From assembly GCA_032622095.1 (NCBI GenBank), contig CP136069.1, forward strand, positions 181,589,122-181,653,121: a DNA stretch of 64,000 bases, given 5' to 3'. Below are positions 36,691-49,213 of this stretch, piece by piece. The stretch's first letter is position 1. Every line of letters starts with the position of its first letter. The stretch is from Siphonodentalium dalli (taxonomy: Eukaryota; Mollusca; Scaphopoda; Gadilida; Siphonodentaliidae). The position numbers were made by a program, and so were the translations under genes. Under the pieces are notes generated by a model. That model saw only the letters and a list, made by a program, of their open reading frames with translations, had not been told where the DNA came from and ran no database searches.

Positions 36691-39600
36691 GGCATATATT
36701 TGCTCCATTGCTAGTAGACCAAGAATTTGTTGATGATTTTGGGATTTGACATGAAAGTCAGTTGTTAGTTGTTACTCAGTATTATTTGCAGAGCATTAAC
36801 CCTTTCTATACTAATGTCTTTTCCCTAATCAGTTATGAAAGTATACATTGGAATTCCTTGTTATTAATCTGGAGGGGTGTTCATGAATAATCATCACATA
36901 ATAACAGATAATATCAGTGCCAAAATAGTTATTTAATAGAAGGAAATGTTCAGATAATAAGTTCCAACAAACCAGATGTTGTTTATTGACCTTATTATCT
37001 GTATATTTTCTAAGGGAACTATTCATCAATGAGTATTTAGTATAAAAAGAGGTAAAGCTACCGGTGGTGTGCCTGTCCCAATGGTAAAGTATAAATGTAT
37101 ACTTACTGTATGAAAACTCAAAAAGAAGTCTACAATCCTTTGATCACATTCTTTAAAATGCATGCAGCTTCAATTTTGGAACAACTAGGGATATAGCACA
37201 TGTGTCCTTTCTCCTGGAAATAACAAAGGTCAAAAATTCAAACATTTCGCACTCTTCAAATTCCCCCTTCAATTCAACACCATATAAACTACTCTATGTT
37301 TTCATTTTCACTTCCTACTATTTCTCACTATAAATTGAAAATACTCAAACCTGATTGAATGAGGGTATGTGTGTGCCATCTTGACACAAATTCATGCCAT
37401 ATAATTTGATTCTTGACTGGGGAGGTAAGCATGTACCATTTGGCACCCAACTCATCTACTTCTTTGTAATTTTAAAAACTCCAAATTGTTGAAATTTTGT
37501 TGAAACATAATATGAGGAAACTACTACTAGTAGCTAGTGAATATTTAGTATAGAAAGGGCTGAATTAAAATGGTTTCAAGTATGACTATGAGGAGAATAA
37601 TTATGTGTGTTGTAGTTAATGAGTGATGAGGGATGTGGCTTGTTGGGTGTGCCAATGAATTTAGTCATGAAAAGAGTATAATCCAAGTTGGCCACTGGCG
37701 ACCATATTCTTTAACAAATTTCGGAAGCTATCATTCGCTCCCAACTAGAGATAATGCCCAGGAGATCCTTATGATGTTGGTACAAAATATCTCAGATCGA
37801 AGTACTTAATACATGTGCCGATCAGTCATCATCTATATTATTTACAGTCATCATCTATATTATTTACAGTCAGTGTTTTAATTACAGTGGTGCCATACTG
37901 ATAGGCCTGGTTCAATCTGAGGTTGATGTCGCAATCATTTTTGATTAAAAATAATAGGTTTCATTTATTCCTCCCAATACATGTGCGATATGCCCATTCA
38001 GCCCAATTGTGTCCCGTTATATACTTTGTGCTGCCATGGGCATATTTTTCAGAATGAATATTCCACAATCCACATATGATCTTATTGTGGTCGTTTCCAA
38101 AAAACAATGAAACAATTGAATTCCACCTGCCCTACTTTTCTACCATATGTTACCGGAAACAACAAAATTTTGTTTTAGGCCTATGTAGCTATACTTACAC
38201 TTTGGCAACTTTTCGCAATTTGGGCTATGATTGTCATTTTCTTGTTATATTTTATGCTCTCAAGTCAATATTCCACCTTCTCTCTTAGAATCTTACTCAG
38301 CCCCAAAACTTCAACTTAATCCTTTGAAGATACTTGTACCTTGATGGAATGAAAGAATGAAAGAATTATATAATTTTTTTATGCAAATGACCTGTGGTCA
38401 GATGCCCGTAGCCTGTTTATATATAACTATGGGTATATGCCAGATTTTACCGTTAAAAAAAAATGCTGTGCTTTTGACAGTGTATTTATCCATGGTGTAT
38501 GTTGCTGTGGTTGGCCGTGTTATCTTATATTTTGAAGGGTTATCTTGTTTGACTGGTAATTAGTTTAGCGGTTTCTATGTTTTGTCTGGTCAGATGTTAC
38601 CGGTATGTTTGAGCTTTGTCTGAAATAGAAAACACTTTTTATATTAGAATTTGCGCAACAGGAGCGCAAGGACATCGCATGTCCAGTGTGTTTAAAGACA
38701 TATTATGTACTTGTTCGGGTGCGTGAAACTGATAAGTTAGTATGCAGGTGCTACACCAACTGGAGGAATGTAACATTCTACTAACATCGAAAATCTCAAG
38801 CAAATCTACCGTACCACTCCATTGAAAACATCGTCTGAACTGGGCTAAATTGTAAATATTTACTACTAGAATCGGGACGCATCAATCGGCGGTAAACTAA
38901 CGAAAATGATTTCGCCATCGGCAGTCACTGCATTGAATTAGTATATAAGAATGACAGTGTTTGTTGTCAATTTAGATATAAGATTTGTAAAAATAACTAC
39001 TTTGAACAAGATTATTCTCCACTTCTATTTGACCACCCTACCGGAGTGTTTCACATCACTTTAAGGGCTTTTAGAGACCGAATATATATTATATAGAGAT
39101 AATGAAATTATATATGTACCGGTATATAGCATTTGAGTTGATTGTGATGACTTTCGTGTAGTTTTGTGGTTATGAGAGCACATTCTTATTGTCCCCTTGA
39201 TTTCTGTATCTTTTCTACTTTAAAAATATATCTTTTCCAATATGGGTGGCACCAGGATATCTCCCAATTATATCTACCGGGCAGACTACTGCAGATCTCC
39301 CCGATGGGGATGGGGCCAACCCTCATGGACAAGCTAGGGGTTGTGGTCCCATCCTGTTTTCCAACAAAATCTAATATTGATGATTTCTCATCATCAGTGA
39401 ATGCAAGACCACACCTTTGTCATGGGGTGCCAGACAGGAGCGTGATGACATGGGCTGGTTATGCAGGGGTCTTACCCCCCCTATAGCCAAACCTCACACA
39501 ACATTTAGTTGGAAATTATACCAAAATTAGGTTTGATTTTCCAATGTTCAATTTATTAGTGACATATTTGTTTATTTTAGAACATTTGCACATATTCCTT

Positions 39601-39983
39601 TCATTTGCAAAACTTTGGACTCAAATGGCAATTTTCCAACATTTGGATGGGTATCAGGTTGGAAATTTCCCCCAATTTGAACATCTTGAGGCCAGTCTAG
39701 ATGCTAAGAATGAACAATTTTCATATTCAGAACCACCGGGTCGTCCGACCTATTTGTCTTGTGATGTTCTAAGTGGCCAGTTAAAGCTGTTAATTAATTT
39801 TTTAAAACACAATAAATTGGGGTGGGAATTTTCCTGGCATTCATCAATATCACTGACAATTAGGTGTTGTAATTTTCAGGTTCAGATCTAAATAAATTCG
39901 CATACTGGGCCGAACCATACTTTTCATCCCCTGCATGGGTAGTGGCCACAAGACTACTGATCCATTTAGAATATGCTACCATT
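36691..39983. other. Intergenic, no gene supported
   Basis: Mostly AT-rich. A 24-bp stretch around TCAGTCATCATCTATATTATTT near 37824-37870 is tandemly doubled. Open frames at 39166-39486 and 39544-39891 lack recognisable domains or splice context, and I do not call them genes. Confidence 0.4.
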
Positions 39984-40177
39984 TACAGTAATGACCTAAT
40001 TAATCGACTCCGTAACCACAGCAGAATTATTGGTAACTTTCAGGATTTAGTCGGAAATGTGGCTTGTTGCCATTCACCAGAAAGCTCTCCGAGAGCTTTC
40101 CAATGAATGACAACAAGCCATATTTGCGACTAAATCCTGCTGTGGTTATGGAGTCCATTAATTAGGGCATTACTGTA
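39984..40177. mobile_element. Foldback MITE, Tc1/mariner-like ends (194 bp)
   Basis: Near-complete palindrome. TACAGTAATGACCTAATTAA at the left pairs with TTAATTAGGGCATTACTGTA at the right. Inner arms (GGATTTAGTCG, GGCTTGTTG, GAAAGCTCTC) pair with CGACTAAATCC, CAACAAGCC, GAGAGCTTTC. Ends beginning TACAGT suit the TA target and CAGT start common in Tc1/mariner elements. It contains no coding sequence. A half copy is at 36583-36690. Confidence 0.85.
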
Positions 40178-40269
40178 GTAGTCTGTGATGGAAAAGTTCA
40201 GAAAAATCAAGCCCCATGGGGTTTTGCAAATTGAATTACGCAAACTTAGTTTGTGTCGTTCAAGGGGTT

Positions 40270-40293
40270 GGGGGGGGGGGGGGGGGGGGGGGG
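40270..40293 (+). repeat. Poly-G tract (24 G)
   Basis: Uninterrupted G run; capable in principle of quadruplex formation and also a likely sequencing trouble spot. Confidence 0.9.
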
Positions 40294-42262
40294 CTTCAGT
40301 TGGAAGTACCAAGATGTCGACCCCCCCCACCAAACCATCTAGCCACGTTCTAAGTGCCAAATATCCCAGACTCAACCATTAGGTGCCCCTCGCTTAGTTT
40401 TTGCTTTGGGTATATTTATTCTATCCGAGAATACTCTACACCCACAGCAAAATATGGACATATATATATGTACTCTTAAAAAAAATGTTCTGTGGCGATC
40501 ACACATTAACATTGTGTAGCCAAGTAAATATAAGGTGATAATTTTGTTGTAGAAATGATACGGACAACCGATCATCAAAAAACGAAATTGTCTCAATGAC
40601 TTTACTGTACAACCCTTCCATGAATGGAGCTTCTTGAAATTTTACAAAAAACCCTGTGCCAATGCATTATCTTATAGATGCGAGTCTCCCATAGGGAGCA
40701 ATGACAAACATTTTCCAGACTTGTTTTTGATAATGGCAAAAATTCAAATGAAGCGACATTTAGAAGAAAGTTAGAAAATCAAATTGGATAATTACTCACT
40801 CCATGTACTGGATTTACCACATACATGTATGTTCAAAATGTTAACCCAATCGGGCACATATCGTAGGAGATACAGGGTATTATTACTTTTATATGAGATG
40901 TACTAATGGTTATATGGACTTTTATATTATTGGCAAATTTATTCATCATTTGTTTCTCGAGCCCCTTTGAGCATTGACTGAAATCTAGAAGGGGCTAATT
41001 AGTAATATGTGCCATGTGGATACATTTTGAATGGCTGACCACATAAACTCACTGTGCAATGTTATGTGATAGTTGAACATTTTTTCAAAAGTGTTGCTCA
41101 AGTTATCTCAGGCGATTTAGACTTGGTTGTGGCAATTCCAACAAATGGCATATCCCTGGTGAAAATTGGTGGTCAAAATCCAAATATTTAAACTTGACTT
41201 GTATTTTTGGGCTAGAGAGATGAAAATTTATTGCGAATTTGAACAAAAAGGGACTTACCTGCGTTAAAATTTGTGGACACAACCCACATACCAAATTTCA
41301 TTCCCTTCAGTTGAGACTATCTAATGTTATCAACCAAAAGCGAACATATGGACGGATGAACCAACATTTGGTATTTATGGGTTAATTTAACTGAGCTAAT
41401 TCCACATGGTAGTACCACACCTACCATTCGATGTGCTGCCTCTCTGGCTGACAAGACCAGTCTCTGGCATACAAGGCCACCTCTATGGCCAGAACTTTTT
41501 GTTTCATAAGGCTGCGGGCATTTAAATCAATAAAAACAGAATGGACAGGTACTGGTACTAGTATGTGCCAAATTTAACACAATCACCCCAGGGCATATAT
41601 TTCATCTGATGTGAGAATCTATACATACTTTTTCATGAGAATCCAGGGTAATTTGCGAGAATATTGACGAGAATCTAGAATGGATTCTCGCCGAAATATA
41701 AGACTTTATTCTGTGATTATAGCCTGGCCACACATGGTGGTATACTCCTAACAACAGATAGCAATACAACTCAGAAAAATAGGCTTCAAAAATCGAGTGG
41801 GTATGACTTTTCTACACCTGCCAAATTGAATGTCAGATGTCTTTCAAGCCACTGACATATTCAAAGACACGGACAATCGTAGCTGCACTGTTGATGCAAT
41901 TGCAATGTTGCAGTGACCAACCTCATACATATACATTTATGCTGAATAAACAATGTACATGTATTAACTGAATTACTAGGTGTTTAGTTAACATGTAAAT
42001 AAAGATACCCTGATATGGTATTTGTGAACTAAATACTTTGCGATTGAACATGGCATACTAGTAGGTCAAATGTGGATGAGTTTAAAAATTTCTAGATTGA
42101 ATTTACCGTTATTGCAGTCACAAAAAATGTATTTGGCATTTATTTACTGGGTTATCGCAGTTAAAAATCATTACCGTGGTAAGACTACCGATGGACACCA
42201 CATGTCAGTCGCTATTATTCGACGTAATACCACTTGATTGTGGTTTACTGGTGGTACGAACG
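40294..42262. other. Intergenic, nothing recognised
   Basis: No gene or clear repeat. CTCTGGC words repeat near 41440-41480. Confidence 0.4.
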
Positions 42263-42270
42263 GCAATTAC

Positions 42271-43500
42271 TAGGGGTGGGAAGATACGCTAGTGCCACGA
42301 TACGATACGTATCTCGATACACCGTTCGCGATACGAGTGCGTATCTAGATACATATATACATACTACATAGATACACTCCAGACATTGTTTCAGAATTTA
42401 ATCAAATCAAACATGACAACTCAAACACAAGCTTATTAGGGCAAATAGCATTACTGTGCCTACTTACAACTGAAACAACTTTCAAACAAGTCAATAGTTA
42501 TTATGAGTCTGATCTACTCTAAACAGTAAATACAAGATCGACTATTTATTGGTAAGTTAATGGTGACGCAGGTTCTTTCTCAAAAAAATTAAAGTGTCAA
42601 CATTTTCTGAGTTCAGCATTGAGCGCTGAGCATTTATAATATCGCCAGCAGTCGAAAACACTCTTTATCCCATTTACTAGGGTAGCTAACAAACCGAAGT
42701 GCTGCCAAACTTTAGACTTGTATTTGTCTGCGGGTTTGGGTTTTATAATGAATTTTTCCTGCGATTGCTGAGGAATCTCAACTGCTGGCTCCGTAGACGC
42801 CATTACATTTACAAAGCTTATTTAAAAAAACCGGATGTTGAAACTCAAGAGTTCAAGGACGATGACCACAAAATCGGGTAATCAAGACTTGCACAAAGAA
42901 AGTCCGTAAGTGATCATGCTTGAAATCACTTGTTAATAAATCACAAAACGCGGAGCTGCCAATGTAAGAGGAGTAACTCTAAATACAATGTACTAGATTC
43001 AGACCACTGGACTCGTAACTATACGAATTGAGTTCGAGTGACACGCGATTACGCGGTCAAAATGAAGGGTACCGCGGAAAGTACCGGTATATTTAGAAGG
43101 CAGTTGTGCGTCAGCTGCGAGCGCACGTGACATGTGCTTCCGAAAACGAAACGGGAAGTTATGTATCAATTGTGCCATGTGGGTAAATATGCACCGGCTC
43201 TAATCAAACACGCGATGCACGTGCAGCACGGACACATTATAGTACGTTTCATCACTTTCGCGCGAAGCTATATATGCACATGCGAAGTCTTGTTTTAACT
43301 TTGTTTTAGGACTGAAACTCTCAATATATCTTAATAGCCGATCAAGTGACTATGCTTTTCGAAGTTTTCGTACAGTAAACATTTATTATGAATTATACGT
43401 GTATCGCAATACGACGATATTTAAGGATTTGTATCGGTGCATGCATCGTATGTTACCGTATCGCGATACACCGGTGCATCGGTGTATCTTCCCACCCCTA
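42271..43500 (-). mobile_element. Internally deleted hAT transposon (1230 bp)
   Basis: Perfect 17-bp terminal inverted repeats TAGGGGTGGGAAGATAC (left) and its reverse complement (right), flanked by a perfect 8-bp duplication GCAATTAC at 42263-42270 and 43501-43508. This is the hAT signature. Subterminal regions are full of GATACG/CGTATC words, typical transposase-binding arrays. Only the start of a transposase frame remains (42597-42803). The intact target duplication suggests a fairly recent insertion. Confidence 0.95.
42597..42803 (-). pseudogene. Remnant of a hAT transposase N-terminus (BED-finger region)
   Basis: A 68-residue frame starting at a true ATG (42803). Residues about 27-36 (KYKSKVWQHF) have the Trp-x-His-Phe pattern that opens BED zinc fingers of hAT transposases. 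The expected CxxC and HxxxH are not visible: the sequence goes on to FDCWRYYKCSALN and stops. No catalytic domain follows within the element. I infer that an internal deletion removed the rest, leaving a non-autonomous element. Confidence 0.6.
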
Positions 43501-43508
43501 GCAATTAC

Positions 43509-44283
43509 CGGCCTACATCCACGTTAAAGGGGTCAATTATTTTGCGCATACATGTAGCTGTATATATTCGAATTGAGATTTGATTCGCGAACCTCATCCC
43601 CAATTGAATTCAAAATTTGATTTGACTGTAAACTCAGATTCGCAGGGCCCTAGTAGAGCTAAGTTTAAAAATAAAAAAACCATGACGGGCTGGATAAAAT
43701 ACCATAATTACCCCATAGTTGCCAAATGTTAGCATGGATGAACAAATGGACTGACAGACAAATAACATAAAACAACTGCAGCCTTCATAATTGGCTACGG
43801 CAATCAGCATTGCCGAAGCAAACTGGGCCACGGCATACTGTTGCTGTAGCAGATTGCCGAAGCCAAACAATCTGAATTAAGAGGGCTGCAACTGGCATAT
43901 AAAAAATTTGGTTAACAATTTTATCCGGTGTGAACAAGCAATGGGTTAACCAAAAACACATCATGTGACCCAATTATGGGTCAGGCGCATGTTTTGCCAA
44001 AATTATATTTCAAAATGGAATTTCTCAAAATCTATCTGGAAGTTATTTGTTTTAATGTGGTACAAGCGACTATTGTCACACAATATATGTACGAACTTCC
44101 AACTAGTTTGAAATTATAATCAAATTTACTATACTTTTATGGCATGAAATACATGTAAACATTTCTAAGTCGAAAAATTGACATAACTCTGTCAAATATC
44201 ATTGGACCCTGACCAAATTCGACTTGGCCTGAAACACAGCTCTATACATCGGTTTGCGTATCCTTCCCCCACATAGAATGTAA
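43509..44283. other. Intergenic, nothing recognised
   Basis: GC-poor. A GGCTACGGCAATC...GATTGCCGAAGCC inverted pair around 43794-43864 forms a small palindrome. No gene supported. Confidence 0.4.
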
Positions 44284-44285
44284 GT

Positions 44286-44420
44286 TAAAGGTACTCCATA
44301 CAATCAAATACCATTTCTTGGCTTCGGGGGTAAAAATACTTTAATCCAGTCTTGGAACACATCCATCAAAGCTCCGATTGAACAGATATCAATTTTGGAA
44401 GTTTGTTATTTCTCGAGAGG
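44286..44420 (+). mobile_element. Partial relative of the TTAA-flanked MITE at 45997
   Basis: Begins TTAAAGGTACTCCATACAA and shares TTGGCTTCGGGGGTA, AACACATCCATCAA and AGATATC with the 45997 element in the same order. No right end seen, so truncated or diverged. Confidence 0.6.
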
Positions 44421-44559
44421 TGTAATAATGTGTCCCAGACACACGTCATCAAACGGAGGGTCTTGGACAAAATTGTGGATGTAGATGGATAACTCTAAAT
44501 CAAGTGGTAATGCGGTTAAATGTCATGATACTTTAGTGATACATGTAGGCCATATTGGG

Positions 44560-44700
44560 GACATTCTTTATTCCAAGGTTTGCTATTCTGAAAGTTCACT
44601 ATTTCAAAGGTTCTCTAGCTATTATGAATGTTCGCTATTCCAAAGGTTCACTATTCTGAAGGTTCACTGTTCCGAAGATTCGCTATTCTGAAGGTTTTTG
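44560..44700 (+). repeat. ~20-bp minisatellite (GTTCACTATTCNGAAG)
   Basis: TTC(A/G)CTATTC(C/T)(A/G)AAGG-like units repeat about seven times with variation. Confidence 0.85.
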
Positions 44701-45940
44701 TTATTTTAAAAGTTAATTCTATATTCTAAACTAGTATTGAGAGGATTCTTTATCACAAAGTCCTTTTAAGAAGGAAATAACTTAATACATTAAAACAAAA
44801 AATTTGATTTTTATTGGTTTTCGCAATTACATTATGATGTTATTTCTCAATAGATATTCACGTCACGCAGCCCATAAATTACTGTTTCCATGCAATTTAA
44901 TGTCATTATGGGTTATAACAGTTGTGATATATAATGAATACTGGAATGCCATAACATCCTGATTAGCAGAATATACCCGTAGCTGGATAGACCGGTATGA
45001 GATGAACAGCAATTGTAACATTGTGACTTTAAAGGCCCATCTAATTTTGGAGCCACTAATTTTTTTTTTTTTTTTTTTTTTTTTGAGCCTTCATATACGG
45101 TTAATAACAATCTATGCCATAACATATGATTGAAACACTATAATATCACCATTTGAAAAAATCTATGTCTCAGAAGATGCCAACAGAGAAATAAAAAACA
45201 ACTGAAATCATAGATAGGTGGTATTTTACCTCAAAAAAATTTATAGTGATGGTGCCTTATAATAGTGATGGCATGGGGTGATAGTCTGAGGGTACAATTT
45301 AGATAATCTCATGCAACAGAATTCGGAACATGGCTTAATTGACAGATTGAGAATGTTGTGCAATTTTTAACCACACGACTCACAAACGGTACCCCATATG
45401 TTTAAAGTCGAAAAAGGGGGATAACTCCACCAATAAAGTCTGACAGACGCCATAATCGCAGGTGCTCAGGTTCCCATGGTGGTTGATGTCTCTGCCAAGT
45501 TTCACGGAAATTGATAAAAAAAACGACTGTCTGAGAAAAACTCGGGACAAATTTGTGTCCACACACGAACGATGGACGAGCTGATTTCACTATACCACCC
45601 CAACATTGTTGCAGGGGGACGTATTGAATACCATTAGCATCACAGTTCTCAGCAATGTTATGGTTATAATATTTGTGAGTTCATTAGAATGAACATAGCG
45701 ATTAATTTCAGTGTTATGAATAGCCAAATATATACAAACAATATAAAAGTAGGAATGTATGATGGACCGCCGGTGGTTCCTAAATAAAGGAATCGAATCG
45801 GAAATTAAAAGTTTCATCAAACTACCAGATAGTGGTTTATAACAATTACAATGGACTATAGTTTTGTGTATAATGCAAAGTAAATCGTGCATATAAAAAA
45901 ATTGCATGCACCGTCTCGGTCAGGGCATGATAATTGATAT
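44701..45940. other. Intergenic; poly-T tract 45061-45084
   Basis: A 24-T run is present at 45061. No gene supported; minus-strand frames are short and without features. Confidence 0.4.
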
Positions 45941-45949
45941 TTCAACTTA

Positions 45950-47060
45950 GATTCAACGTACAGCATGTATCAACATTCAGTGTTAGGTTTCCCACATTAA
46001 AGGTACTCAATCCGAATTAACGCTCACGAATTACAATATCATTGGCTTCGGGGGTACAAAATATTTAACTTGAGTCGAGGAACCCACCCATCAAGGTACA
46101 GTAGGAGTAATCAGATATCGATATTTTAAATCTAGTATTTTAATTATAAGTGGCCCAGTAAACTGTCGGCGAGAAGAACTTATCTGACAAGATAGCGGAT
46201 GAAGATCGATAACTCTCAAATCGATTATCGAGTGGCTTTTTGTGTCAGATATTTGACAAGCAATAAAATTTTGTTGAAAAAAACTTTGATAAATAACAGG
46301 TTTTGGGCAATTTTATAGTTGACTGTGGTTCTAAAGCATTGTTTTGGGCAATTAATCTTTTCTGATAACTGAAATGGCATTTAAAAAAATGGTGTTGTTG
46401 TTGGAATCTGATGATATGGGGACCGTCGAATCGGATTGAGTACCTTTAATACAACATTAGATAACATCTCGATATTCAACATTAGGTTTCCAACTTTATT
46501 TCAACATTGATTCATTGTTGAACGATTGTCCAAATTTAAACTGTTAGATTTCTAACATTATTTCAATGTTGATCGAACATCACAAAACTTGACAAAAGTG
46601 AACATTAGCTTTCAAACGTAATCCCAATGTCGATTCAACGCTAAATTAATGTCCAGAAATTAAACATTAGGCTTCCAGCGTTATTTCAACGCTGAGCGAA
46701 CATAAAACAAAATCAACATTAGGATTCCAATGCTATTTCAAAATCGAGTGATCGTCCCAATATTCAACATTAGTTTTCCAAAATTATCCCATTTTCAATT
46801 CAATGTTGTTGATCATATCGAGCGAACATAAAAAAATATATACTTTTTTTATTCCAATATTATTTTAACGTTGAGCGAATGTCAAAAAAATTCAACGTTA
46901 GCTTCCCAATATTATTCCAATGTTCAAAGTTAGTTTTTCGATGTTGTCTCAAATGTATATTCTAATATTTCTATGTTCACTTCAACGAGCAAACTGGACC
47001 AATCGCCAACGTTATTTCAAATTCAACGTTGAAACAAAATTTGAGACAACCGTTTACTTT
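45950..47060. repeat. Degenerate minisatellite, CAACATTAGGTTTCCAAC and TTTCAACGTTGA words
   Basis: AACATTAG or near variants recur near 46452, 46478, 46601, 46662, 46713, 46764 and 46892, mostly 50-65 bp apart, each followed by a TTCCAA word and often by CAACGTTGA-like palindromes. The array is interrupted by the MITE at 45997-46449, since the same words occur on both sides of it. Confidence 0.75.
45997..46449. mobile_element. TTAA-flanked MITE (453 bp)
   Basis: TTAA-AGGTACTCAATCCGA at 45997 is mirrored by TCGGATTGAGTACCT-TTAA ending at 46449, an essentially perfect TIR of about 15 bp next to TTAA on each side. It encodes nothing. TTAAAGG ends are known from T2 (Kolobok) MITEs; piggyBac also targets TTAA. 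Inserted inside the CAACATTAG minisatellite. Confidence 0.85.
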
Positions 47061-48179
47061 AGTCTTTACATTGGATCAACATAGGGATGCTATCTGGCCT
47101 GGTGAGGCCATTTGGCATGATTTTGGAAACATTGGGACATAAATATTATACAGACTGGAATCAGTAGGCCCTATAGCTGATTTCACCTATTGTCGCGGAT
47201 TTTTTATACAACTACCTGACTACTTGAACTAGTGGAATTATGTTTATATGATTACAGTTACCAGTAGGCTACAATGTGAACACAGAACATATAGATATAC
47301 GTCAATATAGAAACAAAAGCGACATGAGCGCAAATATTACCTCTCCTTGTCACAGATTCAAATTTCAAAAATAAATTGCGAATGAATGAATTGGGAATTT
47401 GGTGACGTCTAAATGTCGTGTCAATAATGGTAAATTCGTTACCGGATGTCCTGCATGTACCTAAGATTATAAATAACCATGACTTGTCACACAGAAGTTA
47501 TACATTTACGCCTTTCAAATTTTAGTTTAGCTGGATTGACAGAAACAGTAATTGTGCCTTTTCTCGACTCGACTGGGAAGCCGCCATTTGAATAGGTTGT
47601 CACGTGCAGTTATAGAACCAATCACGAATAGACATCGCTTAACTATCCCCGATCCGTCTTGTAACTACTTGTCAAGTAGCAAAAATAGCATATTTAAGTA
47701 GCTTATAATGCTATAAAAGTCGTTGGAATATTCTAACCACCCAAATTTAGCTACTCGAGATTTAGTGTGCACGTAGGGCAATCCACCGGCCATTGGCGAG
47801 TACCTGGCAACTGCAACAAATAACGATTGCGAGTTATGAAGTCCATAATGGAAAGGTGTGGAGTTGTACCCCTAACAGACTGAGCCACCGATGATCCTTG
47901 CAAGTGTGGGTGTCTATACAATTGAATGCTTATATTTGTAAAGTTTGTTAATCTGCCGACTTATTCTTTACGTTTTACACCCAGATTGTGAACTTGTATA
48001 TCTGTTAAATAGAATGATAAATATACTTTTAATGCTTTCTTCTGTTTATCTGCGTTTTGCTAGCTCACTATATGAATGCCCTGATTCTAGTCCCCATATA
48101 AATCAAACAGTTGAGAAGATATAATTGTTCAAGTGGCTTAACGAAGTTGTCGAAGTTGTGAAGTTTGAACTCCAAAAAA
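47061..48179. other. Intergenic, nothing certain
   Basis: 47670-47772 resembles, in inverted orientation, the end of the GGTAGT foldback element. A possible tRNA-type A-box (GTGGCTCAGTCTG) on the minus strand near 47875 has no B-box partner. No gene supported. Confidence 0.4.
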
Positions 48180-49130
48180 TACATAGAACGAATTATGGAG
48201 ATGACTATTTATAATGGTTTGATTTGATTCCTCATATCTTTGCATGAATTTGATGGAAATTAGTGATAAACATATTTTTATCAGCTTTTGTGCCCCCCCC
48301 CCATGCATAACTCGAACGGTGCCACTTTTGACATCTTTAAACAACACCATTAAACTCATGGTAGCATTGAGATGGTTATGTATAAGTTAAATTAAGTTTG
48401 GTGGAAATCGTCAACAAAACCAATTCCTATACAAATTTAGTGCCCCCTTCTCTCACCCCAAACGGCAGCAAATTGGCGTTTTTTAAAACACATGATTAGT
48501 TTCCTCGTATATGTGCCCTCTTACCATTCCATGCACCCCTGACTCGAATTACACCACTTTGTCTACAGCTTTAAGCTACTAAATTTGACATCTGATATCA
48601 TGAAGATGATTATGAATAAGTTTGGTGGTAATCTGCGGCTAAACAAATTCTTATTAGATATAATGCCACCTCTCTCTCATCCAAAATGCACAAATTTGAC
48701 ATCTTTAAATCACACGATTAGATTCTTATATTACGGAGAAGAACCTGTATCCATTTGGTGGAAATCGGCGTTAAATATATTTTTATTATCCATTTTAGCG
48801 TCCCTCTCCCGGGCCCCTCCATGCACCCTGGCTCGAACTTTTGATATCGTTTTACCACATCATTAGACTCCTGTTTAGTGCCCCCCCCCATCTCTCACAC
48901 AAACGGTACACGATTAGAATCTTCGTATCATATAGAAGAATGTGTATCAATTTGGTGGAAATCGGCGCTAGAAATAATTGTATCAATTGTGGTGCCCCTC
49001 TCCCCTTTAGTGCACCCTAACTAGAACGGCGCCACTTTTGACATACATCTTTAAACCACAACATTAGATCTAAAATAATTGTATGCATTGTGGTGTCCCT
49101 CCCCTTCAGTGCACACTGACTATATAATCA
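48180..49130. repeat. Second array of the ~145-bp A/B repeat family
   Basis: Shares TTTTGACATCTTTAAA, ACCATTA, ATGTATAAGTT, TTGGTGGAAATCGGCG and TGGTGCCCCTCTCCC with 22410-23340, in the same orientation and similar order. Monomers are more diverged here. Two C-runs (about 48294 and 48883) fall in the pyrimidine-rich linker. Confidence 0.8.
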
Positions 49131-49179
49131 CCACCCTCTTCACCCTCCTCCTCATCATTATCACCACAATCATAATCAG

Positions 49180-49180
<1 letters not shown>

Positions 49181-49213
<33 letters not shown>
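49181..49213. repeat. (ATC)n microsatellite
   Basis: Eleven ATC trinucleotides in a row. Confidence 0.95.

Noticed and set aside
39166-39891. Two adjacent plus-strand frames of 106 and 115 residues
   Set aside because: No domain motif, no credible splice signals linking them, and ordinary AT-rich composition.
47860-47890. tRNA-like A-box on the minus strand
   Set aside because: No B-box at the expected distance and no cloverleaf; too weak to call.
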